Positions 11,367 through 21,261 of a stretch of DNA of 36,125 nt are shown here, one piece after another. Made by a program: the position numbers and the translations under genes. Position 1 is the stretch's first letter. Each line of letters starts with the position of its first letter. Source of the DNA: Gammaproteobacteria bacterium (GTDB lineage: Bacteria > Pseudomonadota > Gammaproteobacteria > Enterobacterales > Alteromonadaceae); the NCBI GenBank assembly GCA_018820995.1, contig JAHJNE010000258.1, forward strand, positions 1 to 36,125, written 5' to 3'. The notes beneath the pieces are model-generated. The model saw only the letters and a list, made by a program, of their open reading frames with translations. It was not told where the DNA came from and searched no databases.

Positions 11367-14300
11367 TTATTTCACTGAATCACAATGGTGACTTAACAGC
11401 ATCAATTCACGCAGTGCCACTGAGAATTTAGCAAACTCATGACTCTTGGTGGTTTTGAACTCAGCCAACATCAGACTCCAACGCGCCAATACAAACTCAT
11501 TGGACGTTAACCAACGAGTGATTACGTCTTCTGCCTGACATTCGCCGCCACAGGTTCTGACCACAACCTGGCTTAATGCCCGTTGTTGCCAATCTAACTC
11601 TTCACGGTACGACGCGCGAGCCAGTGCCTGCCAATGGTTGGTCACTGGTTGATTGGTAATTTGCTCCAGGAACCAGTGCAGATCAAGTTTGTCACCGAGT
11701 TTGAAGTAGATTTCTGCAACCAATAACAAGTCCGTTTTCTCAGCATCCGCAACCTGCGCAATATCCATCACCGAGAATACCGTGCTTAACTGCGCCAGGT
11801 AGCGGGCTACATCCGCCGGGATTTTCTGCGATGTCAGTCTGTCTTCATTCGCCTTTAATGCCTCAGCTTCGCTACTTGCCAACAGACGTGGCAATTGCTC
11901 AGAAATTTGCTGATAAGCCGGCTTAAAGAACGCCACTGATTGCTCGATATCCAGCGCTTTATTGCGGTGACGTAAGAACCAGCGTGTTGTCCGACGCATC
12001 GTCCGACGTAACTGGAACAACAAACGCGTTTGCAGCTCGGCTGGAATTGTTGTATCCAGAGCTTCAAGTTGGTGCCAAATGCTTTCCACATCAAACAAAT
12101 CACGGGCAATTGCATAACAAATCGCAACTTCAGAAACTGTCGAACCTGTTTCTTCCATCATCCGCTGGGCGAAGTTTGCGCCCATGTCGTTTACCAGCAT
12201 GTTGGCTAGTTTTGTCGCAATGATTTCGGCCTTCAGCGGATGATTTTCCATCTCCTTGGCGTACTTATCCTGCAACACTTGCGGAAATGCCTGGAACAGC
12301 TCTTGTTTAAAGTAGTTGTTTTCAAAAATCTCCGGCAGCACCAATTGCTCTTTCAGCACCATTTTGCCGTAGGCAGTCAGGATTGCTAATTCTGGACGGG
12401 TTAAACCGGCCCCTTTGACCATCCGCTCTGCCAGCGCATCGTCGGTTGGCAAAAATTCAAGTTCGCGATTGAGCTTACCGTCTTTTTCAAGTGCATGAAT
12501 GAAACGAGTGTATTCCTTCATTTGCTCAGCACCGAGCAACGATGAAACAGAGATACTCTGCGTCTGACGGTAGCAGTCGTTGATGACGATATTCGACACA
12601 TCATCAGTCATGCTATAGAGCAGTTCATTCCGTTGCTTGAGGGTCAGATCACCACTTGCCACCAACGCGTTTAACAGGATTTTGATATTTACTTCGTTGT
12701 CTGAACAATCGACACCGCCGACGTTATCGATAAAGTCGGTATTGATACGACCACCATGGCTGGCATATTCAATACGGCCACGCTGCGTAGTCCCTAAGTT
12801 ACCACCTTCGCCAATGACTTTCGCTTTCACTTCTTTGCCATTGATCCGAAGCGGTTCAGAAGCTCGATCACCAACTTCTGCGTGTGATTCATCTGTTGCT
12901 TTGACATAAGTACCAATGCCACCGTTCCAGATTAAATCCACTTCCATCATCAACGCGGCACGAATAAGCTCGTTTGGCGTCAGACTGTTTTTATCAGTGC
13001 CCAGCATTTGCTTAATTTGTGGTGTGAGCTTGATGGCTTTGGCGCTACGCAGGAAAATCCCGCCACCTTCAGAGATCAATTCACGGTTATAGTCGTCCCA
13101 TGAAGAATTCGGCAGATTAAATAACCGCTCACGTTCAACAAAAGAAGTCGCCGACACAGGGTTTGGATCAACGAAGATATGTAAGTGGTTAAACGCCACC
13201 TGCAACCGGATATGCTTCGACAACAACATCCCGTTACCAAACACGTCACCCGCCATATCGCCAATACCTACCACAGTAAAATCAGTGGTTTGGCAATCAG
13301 TTCCTAATTCACGGAAATGGCGCTTGACCGATTCCCAACCACCACGTGCGGTAATCCCCATACCTTTGTGGTCGTAGCCGTTAGAGCCGCCTGATGCAAA
13401 AGCATCACCTAACCAGTGGTTATATTCTAATGAAATACCGTTGGCGATATCGGAGAAGGTGGCGGTACCTTTATCAGCAGCAACAACCAGGTACGGATCA
13501 TCTTCGTCCAGTCGGACCACATTTTGCGGTGGGACAATTTGGCCAAGCACGATGTTGTCTGTAATATCGAGCAATGCGCGGATAAAGGTGCGATAACAAG
13601 CTTTACCTTCATTCAACCATGCTTCGCGACCGCCGGTTTCAGGTAATTTTTTACAAACAAAACCACCTTTGGCACCGACTGGTACGATCACGGTATTTTT
13701 AACTTGCTGCGCTTTCACCAGACCCAGCACTTCAGTGCGGAAGTCTTCACGACGATCTGACCAACGCAAACCACCACGGGCCACCTTACCAAAACGTAAA
13801 TGCACACCCTCAACTTTCGGTGAGTACACAAAAATTTCAAAGAATGGCAACGGCAACGGCATATCCGGAATTAATGCCGGACGCACTTTAAATGAAATAT
13901 ACGGTTTATCAGAACCATCAGCCGCAGGCTGGAAGTAGTTCGTACGCACAATCGCTTGAATAATCGCGAGGAAACGACGAATAATCCGATCGTCATCCAG
14001 GTTAGCGACGTTTTCTAACTGCGCCAGAATTTCTTCTTCCAGTTTGACCGATTTAGCTGCATCAACTTTGTCCAGTGCAAACTTGCTGTTGAACAGTTGT
14101 ACCAGCAAACCAGCCAATAGCGGGTAACGACCAAAGGTCGATTCAACATAAGCCTGGCTGAAAGTACCGCCAATTTGTCGTTTATATTTGGCGAACGAGC
14201 GTAATAACGATGCTTCGCGACCGGTTAAGCCAGCGCCTAAAATCAGACGGTTAAAACCATCGTCTTCCAGATCACCTTTCCAGACCTTCGCAAAAGATTC

Positions 14301-16202
14301 CTGGAACAATTGCTGCGCCGCTTCAAAATCCAGTGGCACTTTGCCGTTAAGCTCCATGCTGAAGTTTAACACCCAGCTCACCGAACCATCTGGGCAACGT
14401 ACCGCATAAGGTGTTTCGCCAATTACCCGTAAACCAAAGTTTTCCAACATTGGCAAGACGTCAGATAAATGGATTGGGTGGTCTTTATGGAATAGGTTTA
14501 ACCGAACTGCTTTGGAATCATCTTTCTCTTCCTGCGGCCGGTAGAACAACATTTCCAGCGTATTTTCTTCTGTTAACGCTTCGAGCTTGGCGATATCAAC
14601 CAACGCGTCATTCGGTAACATTTCTTCTTTGTATGAGCGTGGGAAAGCATTGATATATTTAAGACCTAACTCGCGACCCGTTAATTCACCAAACCGACCT
14701 ATCAGAGCGTTGGCTAACTTGTCTTCCCAAGTACGGGCAGCTTCGATTAAATTATTTTCGATGTCTTTCACATTAAACTCGATATTGCTGTCGTTGACTC
14801 GGACAAAATAATGCGTCCGGGCCAGCATAGATTCAGAGAAATAAGTGGTAAATTCCACCGGCTCGGTACTGCCTAAAAACCCTTGCAGGATTTGCTGAGT
14901 TTCTTTACGCAACTGCGTGTTATAGCGCTCGCGTGGTACATAAACCATCGCTGATACAAAACGGCCAAATGCGTCTTTCCGCATAAAGACCCGTGTCATA
15001 TCCCGCTCTTGCATCTGCAGCACACCGGTAGAAATATCCAGCAATTCGTCAGCATCGGCCTGAATCAACTCATCCCGTGGATAAGTTTCCAGAATGTTCA
15101 ATAATGCTTTGTAGGCGTGGGTACCCGCAGCAAATTCAGAAGCAGCCATCACTTTAGCCAGTTTGTTTTTCAACAGCGGAATATCACCGGCGCTGTTGTT
15201 ATACAGAGATGATGAATACAAACCAATAAAGCGATCTTCTCCAACAACCCGACCTTCGGCATCAAAGCGTTTGATGCCAATGTAATCGATGTAAGCCGGG
15301 CGATGAACTCGGGATTTATTGTTGGTTTTGGTTAGGATCAGTGAACCGGTGCTCAGCGCTTGTTTTCTGGCGACATCAGGTAAGTCAGACAACATTAAAT
15401 CACGCGATACACTGCGACGCATCAGACCTAAGGCGGTATCTGCCATCCCTTCGATCCGGTAGTCGCCCTGCACCGGAACTATGGCATATTGGCGATAACC
15501 GAGTAAGGTGAAATTGTCTTTCGCCAACCATTTTAAGAATTCGATGGTTTCAGCAATTTGCTCTTTTGATGCTTTACCACTGTGAGAAGGCAATTCATTG
15601 ATGACTTGTTCAAGTTTCGCTTTGGTTGGTTTCCAGTCCTCAACCGCGAGCGACACATCCTGCATTACTGAATCAAGTTCAGCGATCAGATTGTCAATGG
15701 CCGTCTTGTCGGTCATCCGATCGATTTCAATATGAAACGCTGTTTGGCGGGTAGAAGGATTTTCTTTGGTACCCAGTTTATAGAATTCAGAAATCTCACC
15801 TTTGGCATCACGGAAAGTTTGCAGCGGGTTATGCAGCAATAAATGCGCGGTGATGTTATGCCGGTTTAATGCGATTCGAACTGAATCAACCAGGAACGGC
15901 ATATCTTTTACCACGATTTCCACGATGGTATGTTTTGATTCCCAACCATGGCGGGCAATTTCTGGGTTAAAAACCCGAATTTTTGCGCTGTCGTCAGCAT
16001 GGGTATTCAATGTTTGCCACAGACTTAAAGCTGCACCATATAAGTCACTGTCGTTGCGGCCAAACATGTCTTCATTGGCGACATTGCCATACAGCATAAA
16101 GGCAAATTTTTCGACCAGTTCAACCTGGTCTTTCACTTTTTGTTTGATGAGTTTACTTACATTTTGTAGAAGTACAGATGGTTGACCGTCTATCAGTGCC
16201 AT
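11367..16202 (-). CDS. gdhB: NAD-specific glutamate dehydrogenase, large (about 180 kDa) class
   Basis: 1611 aa; PRERYNTQLR, KVARGGLRWSDRREDFRTEVLGLVKAQQVKNTVIVPVGAKGGFVCK, GIGDMAGDVFGNGMLLS, GEGGNLGTTQRGRIEYA. Confidence 0.96.
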   Translation of the reverse strand: MALIDGQPSVLLQNVSKLIKQKVKDQVELVEKFAFMLYGNVANEDMFGRNDSDLYGAALSLWQTLNTHADDSAKIRVFNPEIARHGWESKHTIVEIVVKDMPFLVDSVRIALNRHNITAHLLLHNPLQTFRDAKGEISEFYKLGTKENPSTRQTAFHIEIDRMTDKTAIDNLIAELDSVMQDVSLAVEDWKPTKAKLEQVINELPSHSGKASKEQIAETIEFLKWLAKDNFTLLGYRQYAIVPVQGDYRIEGMADTALGLMRRSVSRDLMLSDLPDVARKQALSTGSLILTKTNNKSRVHRPAYIDYIGIKRFDAEGRVVGEDRFIGLYSSSLYNNSAGDIPLLKNKLAKVMAASEFAAGTHAYKALLNILETYPRDELIQADADELLDISTGVLQMQERDMTRVFMRKDAFGRFVSAMVYVPRERYNTQLRKETQQILQGFLGSTEPVEFTTYFSESMLARTHYFVRVNDSNIEFNVKDIENNLIEAARTWEDKLANALIGRFGELTGRELGLKYINAFPRSYKEEMLPNDALVDIAKLEALTEENTLEMLFYRPQEEKDDSKAVRLNLFHKDHPIHLSDVLPMLENFGLRVIGETPYAVRCPDGSVSWVLNFSMELNGKVPLDFEAAQQLFQESFAKVWKGDLEDDGFNRLILGAGLTGREASLLRSFAKYKRQIGGTFSQAYVESTFGRYPLLAGLLVQLFNSKFALDKVDAAKSVKLEEEILAQLENVANLDDDRIIRRFLAIIQAIVRTNYFQPAADGSDKPYISFKVRPALIPDMPLPLPFFEIFVYSPKVEGVHLRFGKVARGGLRWSDRREDFRTEVLGLVKAQQVKNTVIVPVGAKGGFVCKKLPETGGREAWLNEGKACYRTFIRALLDITDNIVLGQIVPPQNVVRLDEDDPYLVVAADKGTATFSDIANGISLEYNHWLGDAFASGGSNGYDHKGMGITARGGWESVKRHFRELGTDCQTTDFTVVGIGDMAGDVFGNGMLLSKHIRLQVAFNHLHIFVDPNPVSATSFVERERLFNLPNSSWDDYNRELISEGGGIFLRSAKAIKLTPQIKQMLGTDKNSLTPNELIRAALMMEVDLIWNGGIGTYVKATDESHAEVGDRASEPLRINGKEVKAKVIGEGGNLGTTQRGRIEYASHGGRINTDFIDNVGGVDCSDNEVNIKILLNALVASGDLTLKQRNELLYSMTDDVSNIVINDCYRQTQSISVSSLLGAEQMKEYTRFIHALEKDGKLNRELEFLPTDDALAERMVKGAGLTRPELAILTAYGKMVLKEQLVLPEIFENNYFKQELFQAFPQVLQDKYAKEMENHPLKAEIIATKLANMLVNDMGANFAQRMMEETGSTVSEVAICYAIARDLFDVESIWHQLEALDTTIPAELQTRLLFQLRRTMRRTTRWFLRHRNKALDIEQSVAFFKPAYQQISEQLPRLLASSEAEALKANEDRLTSQKIPADVARYLAQLSTVFSVMDIAQVADAEKTDLLLVAEIYFKLGDKLDLHWFLEQITNQPVTNHWQALARASYREELDWQQRALSQVVVRTCGGECQAEDVITRWLTSNEFVLARWSLMLAEFKTTKSHEFAKFSVALRELMLLSHHCDSVK

Positions 16203-16383
16203 TTTTGTATCCTTGTTTTAATCTCTGCGTAGGGAAAGCAGGATTGTGCATTACATACAGAGCGTGTCAGGTGCGAAGTCTATTGCCAATTGTAGTGCTT
16301 TTCGAGCTTTATTTCTGCGTTTGACACTGGTTGTACCAGACTGAAATTCCTGATTTGACAAGATATTCAAGCTTATTAAATAA

Positions 16384-16407
16384 CAAAATGGCCCGTAGGC
16401 CATTTTG
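16384..16407 (-). terminator. Terminator of the RND gene / DUF1302 cluster
   Basis: Perfect 10-bp stem CAAAATGGCC-CGTA-GGCCATTTTG; minus-strand tail TTTTGTTATTT. Confidence 0.72.
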
Positions 16408-16459
16408 ATTAGTTTATTTGCATAAACATGCTATTAAATTATTTTAGCACTTTGCTGCA

Positions 16460-18778
16460 TTAACGGTTTTTTCGCCAGAAAAATGCGGCAAGTGCTGGCA
16501 ATACGAACACGGCACCGAGCATATTGACGATAAACATGAACGTCAGCAGGATCCCCATATCAACCTGAAATTTCAACGCTGAAAAGACCCAGGTACTGAC
16601 ACCAATCGCCAACGTAATCGCAGTAAACAGCACTGCACTGCCCGTTGACTTCAGCGCATTGTAATAAGCTTCACGCAGTGGCACACCATCGCGCAGCGGT
16701 TGCGTCATATTGGTCAGGATATAAATACCATAATCGACACCAATTCCCACGCCAAGCGCGATAACAGGTAAGGTCGATACGGTCAAACCAATATCAAGTA
16801 AAGTCATTAACGCGGTTGCTAACACAGTGACAATATACAGCGGCAGAATGACCGCCATCGTAGCGCGCAGTGAACGGAAACTAATTAAACACAATAAAAT
16901 CACAGCGCCATAGACGTACATTGTCATTGGGGTCTGCGCAGCAGCTACAGCTTCGTTCGTGGCAGCCATCACCCCTACCGGGCCTGATGCAAGCATAAAC
17001 TTGGTGGTATCAGTGCCAAGCTCGGCACCTATTTTTTTCGCTGCAGCGACAACTTTTTCAATGGTTTCGGCTTTGTGATCGTTTAAAAACAAGATCACTG
17101 GCATTACTGAACAATCTCCATTGAGCAATCCCGTGCTGGTCTCAACCCGCGACGAAGACTGCACCAAAGATTCTGTGGTTCTTGGTAAAATCCGCCACTT
17201 CACATTGCCTTCATTAAAGGCCGCATTAATTGTTTTTGATACGGACGGCAGTGACACAGCACTTTGCACGCCTGGCACATTTTCCATTCGCCATTGGAAC
17301 TGATCGATCTTGTCCATAATAGGATGAAAGGTGCAGCCATTGGCATCGGTTTCAACCATCACATTAATGTAGTCGACGGAGATTGCGTAGCGATCTGTGA
17401 TTAAAAACGTATCCTGGTTATAACGGGAATCTTCATGCAGCGATGATGCGCCCGGATGCAAATCACCAATTTTCAATTTTTGACTTTGGTAATAACCTCC
17501 GGCAAATAACACCGCAGCCACCAATAAAATCACAGCGGCCATTTTCGGTTCAGCACTGGCCGATAGCGCCCGCCAGAATTTATCTGCTTTTGGCGTGGGT
17601 GCGGAGACGGCTTTGACGTAAGAAGGCTTGAACCGGACAAATGACATCAATACCGGCAATAGGAATAAGTTGGTTAGAATGATCACGCCAACCCCCAAAC
17701 TTGCCGTTATAGCAAGTTCGCGGATAACCCCTATTTCAATAATTAACAACGTGATAAAACCAACGGTGTCTGACAACAATGCCACTCCACCCGGAATTAA
17801 CAAACGCCGGAAACTGGCTTGCGCCGCTGTTTTAGCATCCAATCCGGTGGCCACATTTTTGCCAGTGGCATTGATCATCTGCACGCCGTGGCTCACACCA
17901 ATAGCAAACACTAAAAACGGCACCAATATCGACATTGGATCGATACCAAAACCCAACAAAGTCAAAAGACCCATCTGCCAGATCACCGCAATCAGCGAAC
18001 AGGCAATAGGTAAAATTGTTAACGTCAGCGATTTAGAAAATAAGTACACCATCACGGTGGTGATGACGATAGCTAACGCGAAAAATGCCAATACACCTTT
18101 GGCACCATCGGCAACATCACCGACCATTTTGGCAAAACCAATAATATGCACCGACACTTGGTCGTTTTCGTATTGTCCACGGACATCTGTTTCAAGTTGA
18201 TTGGCAAAAGCGATGGTGTCGAGTTTTTCATTGGTATCAGGGTTAATTTCCTGCAATTGCGCCGTCACCATGGCGCAGCTGTAATCATCGGCAACCATCC
18301 GGCCAACAATGCCAGCCTTGTCTACGTTCTGCTTGACGATAGCCAAACCATTGGCATCGGGTGCAAAGTCAGCGGGGATCACCGGGCCACCGGCAAAACC
18401 ATCTTCCACCACTTCAACAAAACGGGTACTTGGACTGAATAACGATTTAACCAACACCCGATCCACACCCGGCATGTAATACACCTGGTCATGAATTTTT
18501 TTGAAGGTATCAAAAAACTGTGGGTTAAAAATATCACCAGACGCATCACAGACCGAAATCAGAATATTGTTTGCGCCGCCAAAATCTTTGGCGTGCTTTA
18601 AATATGTCTGCATATATTCATGTTTTAACGGAATATTTTTGGTAAAAGCAGCATCGAGTTTGATCTGACTGGCTTTAAATAACAAAAACAAGGTCATTGC
18701 GAAAAATGCCAGGATCACCACAGCACGGTGACGAAACAGCGCATATTCGCATTTGTTGATAAAACGACTGGTACTCAT
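16460..18778 (-). CDS. MMPL/RND-superfamily transporter (COG1033-like predicted exporter)
   Basis: 772 aa, duplicated RND halves with large periplasmic loops; GVDYGIYILTNM in the second half, GVSHGVQMINA in the first; ATGA overlap with the upstream YCF48-like gene. Confidence 0.9.
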   Translation of the reverse strand: MSTSRFINKCEYALFRHRAVVILAFFAMTLFLLFKASQIKLDAAFTKNIPLKHEYMQTYLKHAKDFGGANNILISVCDASGDIFNPQFFDTFKKIHDQVYYMPGVDRVLVKSLFSPSTRFVEVVEDGFAGGPVIPADFAPDANGLAIVKQNVDKAGIVGRMVADDYSCAMVTAQLQEINPDTNEKLDTIAFANQLETDVRGQYENDQVSVHIIGFAKMVGDVADGAKGVLAFFALAIVITTVMVYLFSKSLTLTILPIACSLIAVIWQMGLLTLLGFGIDPMSILVPFLVFAIGVSHGVQMINATGKNVATGLDAKTAAQASFRRLLIPGGVALLSDTVGFITLLIIEIGVIRELAITASLGVGVIILTNLFLLPVLMSFVRFKPSYVKAVSAPTPKADKFWRALSASAEPKMAAVILLVAAVLFAGGYYQSQKLKIGDLHPGASSLHEDSRYNQDTFLITDRYAISVDYINVMVETDANGCTFHPIMDKIDQFQWRMENVPGVQSAVSLPSVSKTINAAFNEGNVKWRILPRTTESLVQSSSRVETSTGLLNGDCSVMPVILFLNDHKAETIEKVVAAAKKIGAELGTDTTKFMLASGPVGVMAATNEAVAAAQTPMTMYVYGAVILLCLISFRSLRATMAVILPLYIVTVLATALMTLLDIGLTVSTLPVIALGVGIGVDYGIYILTNMTQPLRDGVPLREAYYNALKSTGSAVLFTAITLAIGVSTWVFSALKFQVDMGILLTFMFIVNMLGAVFVLPALAAFFWRKNR

Positions 18779-19806
18779 AAGGCTTTAGTTTCTTTTATCT
18801 GAACGGTTTTAATTCCGGCTTCTGTTGCCAGTACCAATTGGTCTGCAATCACCACCGCATTTAAAATGGCTTTGCCATCTTGTTGATGCAACGAGCTAAA
18901 TGTCAGACCGTCATCATCGCTGATTAATAAAGTGCCGGCATTACCCAGCAAATACACCCGACCATTCGGTCCGTTGATCACACTATTTAAGGTCGAAGGT
19001 GACGGAACAGCGATTTGTTGCCAGCTTTGGCCTTGGTCAGTACTGCGAAAAACATGACCACGCAGACCCACCGCAATTAAGCTCAGAGCTTTAGTTCTGG
19101 TTATGCCAAACAATGAACCATTGTAAAACTCTGGCTGGCGTTGCCAACTTACGCCAAAGTCATTACTTTTCGCAAAAAATCCAGCCTCGCCAACCAGATA
19201 CAAGGTCGTACCGTCGGCATATAAGCGATTAAAATGCGGCAATACCGAGGACATTTCGACGGCAAAACCTTCTGGGTCGGTATCTTTTAACTCAGCCAGT
19301 AGTTGCTGATCGTCTTCGCTTGCCAATTCCAGATGGAACTCATTGTGCCAGGTTTTACCTGCATCATTAGTTCGATAAAACATGCCATAAGCGCCAACAG
19401 CAATCCCCTGTTGTGGGTCTTTAAAATAAATATCAAACAATGGCTTATCAAGCTCAGGTAAAAACTGCTGGATCTGCCAGCTCGCGCCGCCATCTTCGGT
19501 ATGCAAAATGCTGGCGTCATGGCCAACGGCCCAACCGTGGGTGGTATCCGCAAAATAAATTGAATTCAGATTTGATTGCAGCGGCACCGGCATTTGGTGC
19601 CAGTCCTGGCCGTCCAGGCTTTGTAAGATGTGGCCACGCTCGCCGGCGGCCATCCAGAATTTCGCGCCCACAGGAATAATATCGGTCAACACCGAATGAA
19701 CTGCGCGTGGTAATTGGTAGGCGGCCTGAGGTTGTGTTTGCGCCTGCAATGGCGATGGCATCAACACACAACAAAGACCTAATCTCGACAAAATTTTCGA
19801 CATCAT
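18775..19806 (-). CDS. YCF48/BNR-repeat beta-propeller protein, periplasmic (photosystem II stability factor-like fold)
   Basis: Signal peptide; repeated GWAVGHDASILHTEDGGASWQ, GIAVGAYGMFYRTNDAGKTWH, GEAGFFAKSNDFGVSWQ, AVGLRGHVFRSTDQGQSWQ. Confidence 0.9.
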   Translation of the reverse strand: MMSKILSRLGLCCVLMPSPLQAQTQPQAAYQLPRAVHSVLTDIIPVGAKFWMAAGERGHILQSLDGQDWHQMPVPLQSNLNSIYFADTTHGWAVGHDASILHTEDGGASWQIQQFLPELDKPLFDIYFKDPQQGIAVGAYGMFYRTNDAGKTWHNEFHLELASEDDQQLLAELKDTDPEGFAVEMSSVLPHFNRLYADGTTLYLVGEAGFFAKSNDFGVSWQRQPEFYNGSLFGITRTKALSLIAVGLRGHVFRSTDQGQSWQQIAVPSPSTLNSVINGPNGRVYLLGNAGTLLISDDDGLTFSSLHQQDGKAILNAVVIADQLVLATEAGIKTVQIKETKAL

Positions 19807-19833
19807 TAGAGCTAATACTCAAGGGTTAAACTG

Positions 19834-19866
19834 AAACAAAAACGGTTGGCACCAAGCCAACCGTTT
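19834..19866 (-). terminator. Intra-cluster terminator-like hairpin between DUF1329 and YCF48-like genes
   Basis: Perfect 11-bp stem AAACGGTTGGC-ACCAA-GCCAACCGTTT; minus-strand 3' flank is T-rich (CCGTTTTTGTTT). Confidence 0.78.
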
Positions 19867-19883
19867 GTTACCGACCAATCTGA

Positions 19884-21245
19884 TTAACGGGTACCTTCCC
19901 GACGCAGAGCCGCCGGAGTGAAGTCGTTGTCAGATAATTTCACTGAGAAATCATACATTTTGTCTTCATTATCCAGACCAATCGCAATATAACGGCGAGA
20001 GTTCAGATCATGATAAACCTCTAATGTACTCCAGTGAGTTGGCACTTCGTAATAGTTCAGACCATGTGCGACGGCAACGCGGTATAACTCACCACGCGCA
20101 TCGTACAGATCAGCCACATGGATTTGCCAACTGTCTTCGTCAATGTAGAACACACGTTTGCCATATACATGGCGCATGCCAGTTTTTAACGTCGCTTCGA
20201 CCACCCAAACACGGTGTTTTTCCCAGCGAACGTAATCTGGATTAATATGACCGGCCGTTAACAGACTATCGTACTTGGTGTCTTTGCTATGCAACTTGTA
20301 GCTGTTGTAAGGGATCAACATTTCCTGTTTGCCTTTAAGCGACCAGTTGTATCGATCCGGAGAGCCGTTAAACATGTCGAAGTCATCAGTGGTACGCAGA
20401 CCATCAGATGCGGTACCTGGTGCATCGTAAGCCACGTTTGGCGCACGACGAACACGACGTTGACCAGTGTTATACGTCCAAGCCTGACGCGGCGTTTTTA
20501 CCTGATCCATCGTCTCGTGGACTAACAAAGCGGTCCCTGCCAGACGTGCTGGTGTCGTAACGCTTTGTTTAAACCGGAACAGAATGTTTTCCGCCTGTAA
20601 CGCTTCAGCAGTCGCACTTGGATCCGAATACTTAAACATGATCTCTTCGTTAAAGCCGATCAAGGTATACGCACCTGTTGCTGTCGGTGCAGCCTGACCA
20701 CCATTACGGCTGGCTGCAACACCGCGGAAGCGAACGATATGGTTCCAAACCGCTTCTAAACCGTTGGCTGGAATTGGAAATGGAATACCAATGGCTGCAT
20801 TGATAATCCCGTTTCCGCCTTGCACCAACTCGGCAGAGCCCGCAATTTTCTTCGTGGCATCATAAACATACTGCGGATATGACGCTGAACGATGTGTAGG
20901 ATACACATTCATTTTGTATGTTTCTGGGTACAGGTTAAACAAAGCCTGTTGACCTGGAGACAGCAACGTTTTGTATTGCTCCATATTGGCTTTATTGACT
21001 GTAAATACCACTTTATCTGCCGCGAACGGATCAGGATGGTGGTCACCTGGTTTATAACCCGCTGGTGCTGACGTAATACCGCCAGTCCATGCTGGAATAC
21101 TTCCGTCCTTATTGGCAGCTTTTTCAGCACCGAGTGGTGTCAAATCAACGCCAAGACGAGCAACCTGATCAGCAGGTAATTTGGCCATTGCGCCACAGCT
21201 CAGTACTAATGCAATGGCGGACGATAATAGGGTGAGTTTTTTCAT
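19884..21245 (-). CDS. DUF1329-domain protein (outer membrane lipoprotein-sorting-like)
   Basis: MKKLTLLSSAIALVLSCGAMAKLPADQVARLGVDLTPLGAEKAANKDGSIPAWTGGI... typical of DUF1329; start moved to ATG 21245 (signal peptide) from ORF-track 21299. Confidence 0.93.
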   Translation of the reverse strand: MKKLTLLSSAIALVLSCGAMAKLPADQVARLGVDLTPLGAEKAANKDGSIPAWTGGITSAPAGYKPGDHHPDPFAADKVVFTVNKANMEQYKTLLSPGQQALFNLYPETYKMNVYPTHRSASYPQYVYDATKKIAGSAELVQGGNGIINAAIGIPFPIPANGLEAVWNHIVRFRGVAASRNGGQAAPTATGAYTLIGFNEEIMFKYSDPSATAEALQAENILFRFKQSVTTPARLAGTALLVHETMDQVKTPRQAWTYNTGQRRVRRAPNVAYDAPGTASDGLRTTDDFDMFNGSPDRYNWSLKGKQEMLIPYNSYKLHSKDTKYDSLLTAGHINPDYVRWEKHRVWVVEATLKTGMRHVYGKRVFYIDEDSWQIHVADLYDARGELYRVAVAHGLNYYEVPTHWSTLEVYHDLNSRRYIAIGLDNEDKMYDFSVKLSDNDFTPAALRREGTR

Positions 21246-21261
21246 AAGACTATCTCGTCCC

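Noticed and set aside
11855-15802. Many small ORFs on both strands inside the NAD-glutamate dehydrogenase gene
   Set aside because: Antisense or out-of-frame shadows of a long, strongly conserved coding sequence.
17628-18200. 190-aa + strand ORF opposite the RND gene
   Set aside because: Antisense shadow of RND transmembrane coding; K/N/T/P-rich translation and no family signature.
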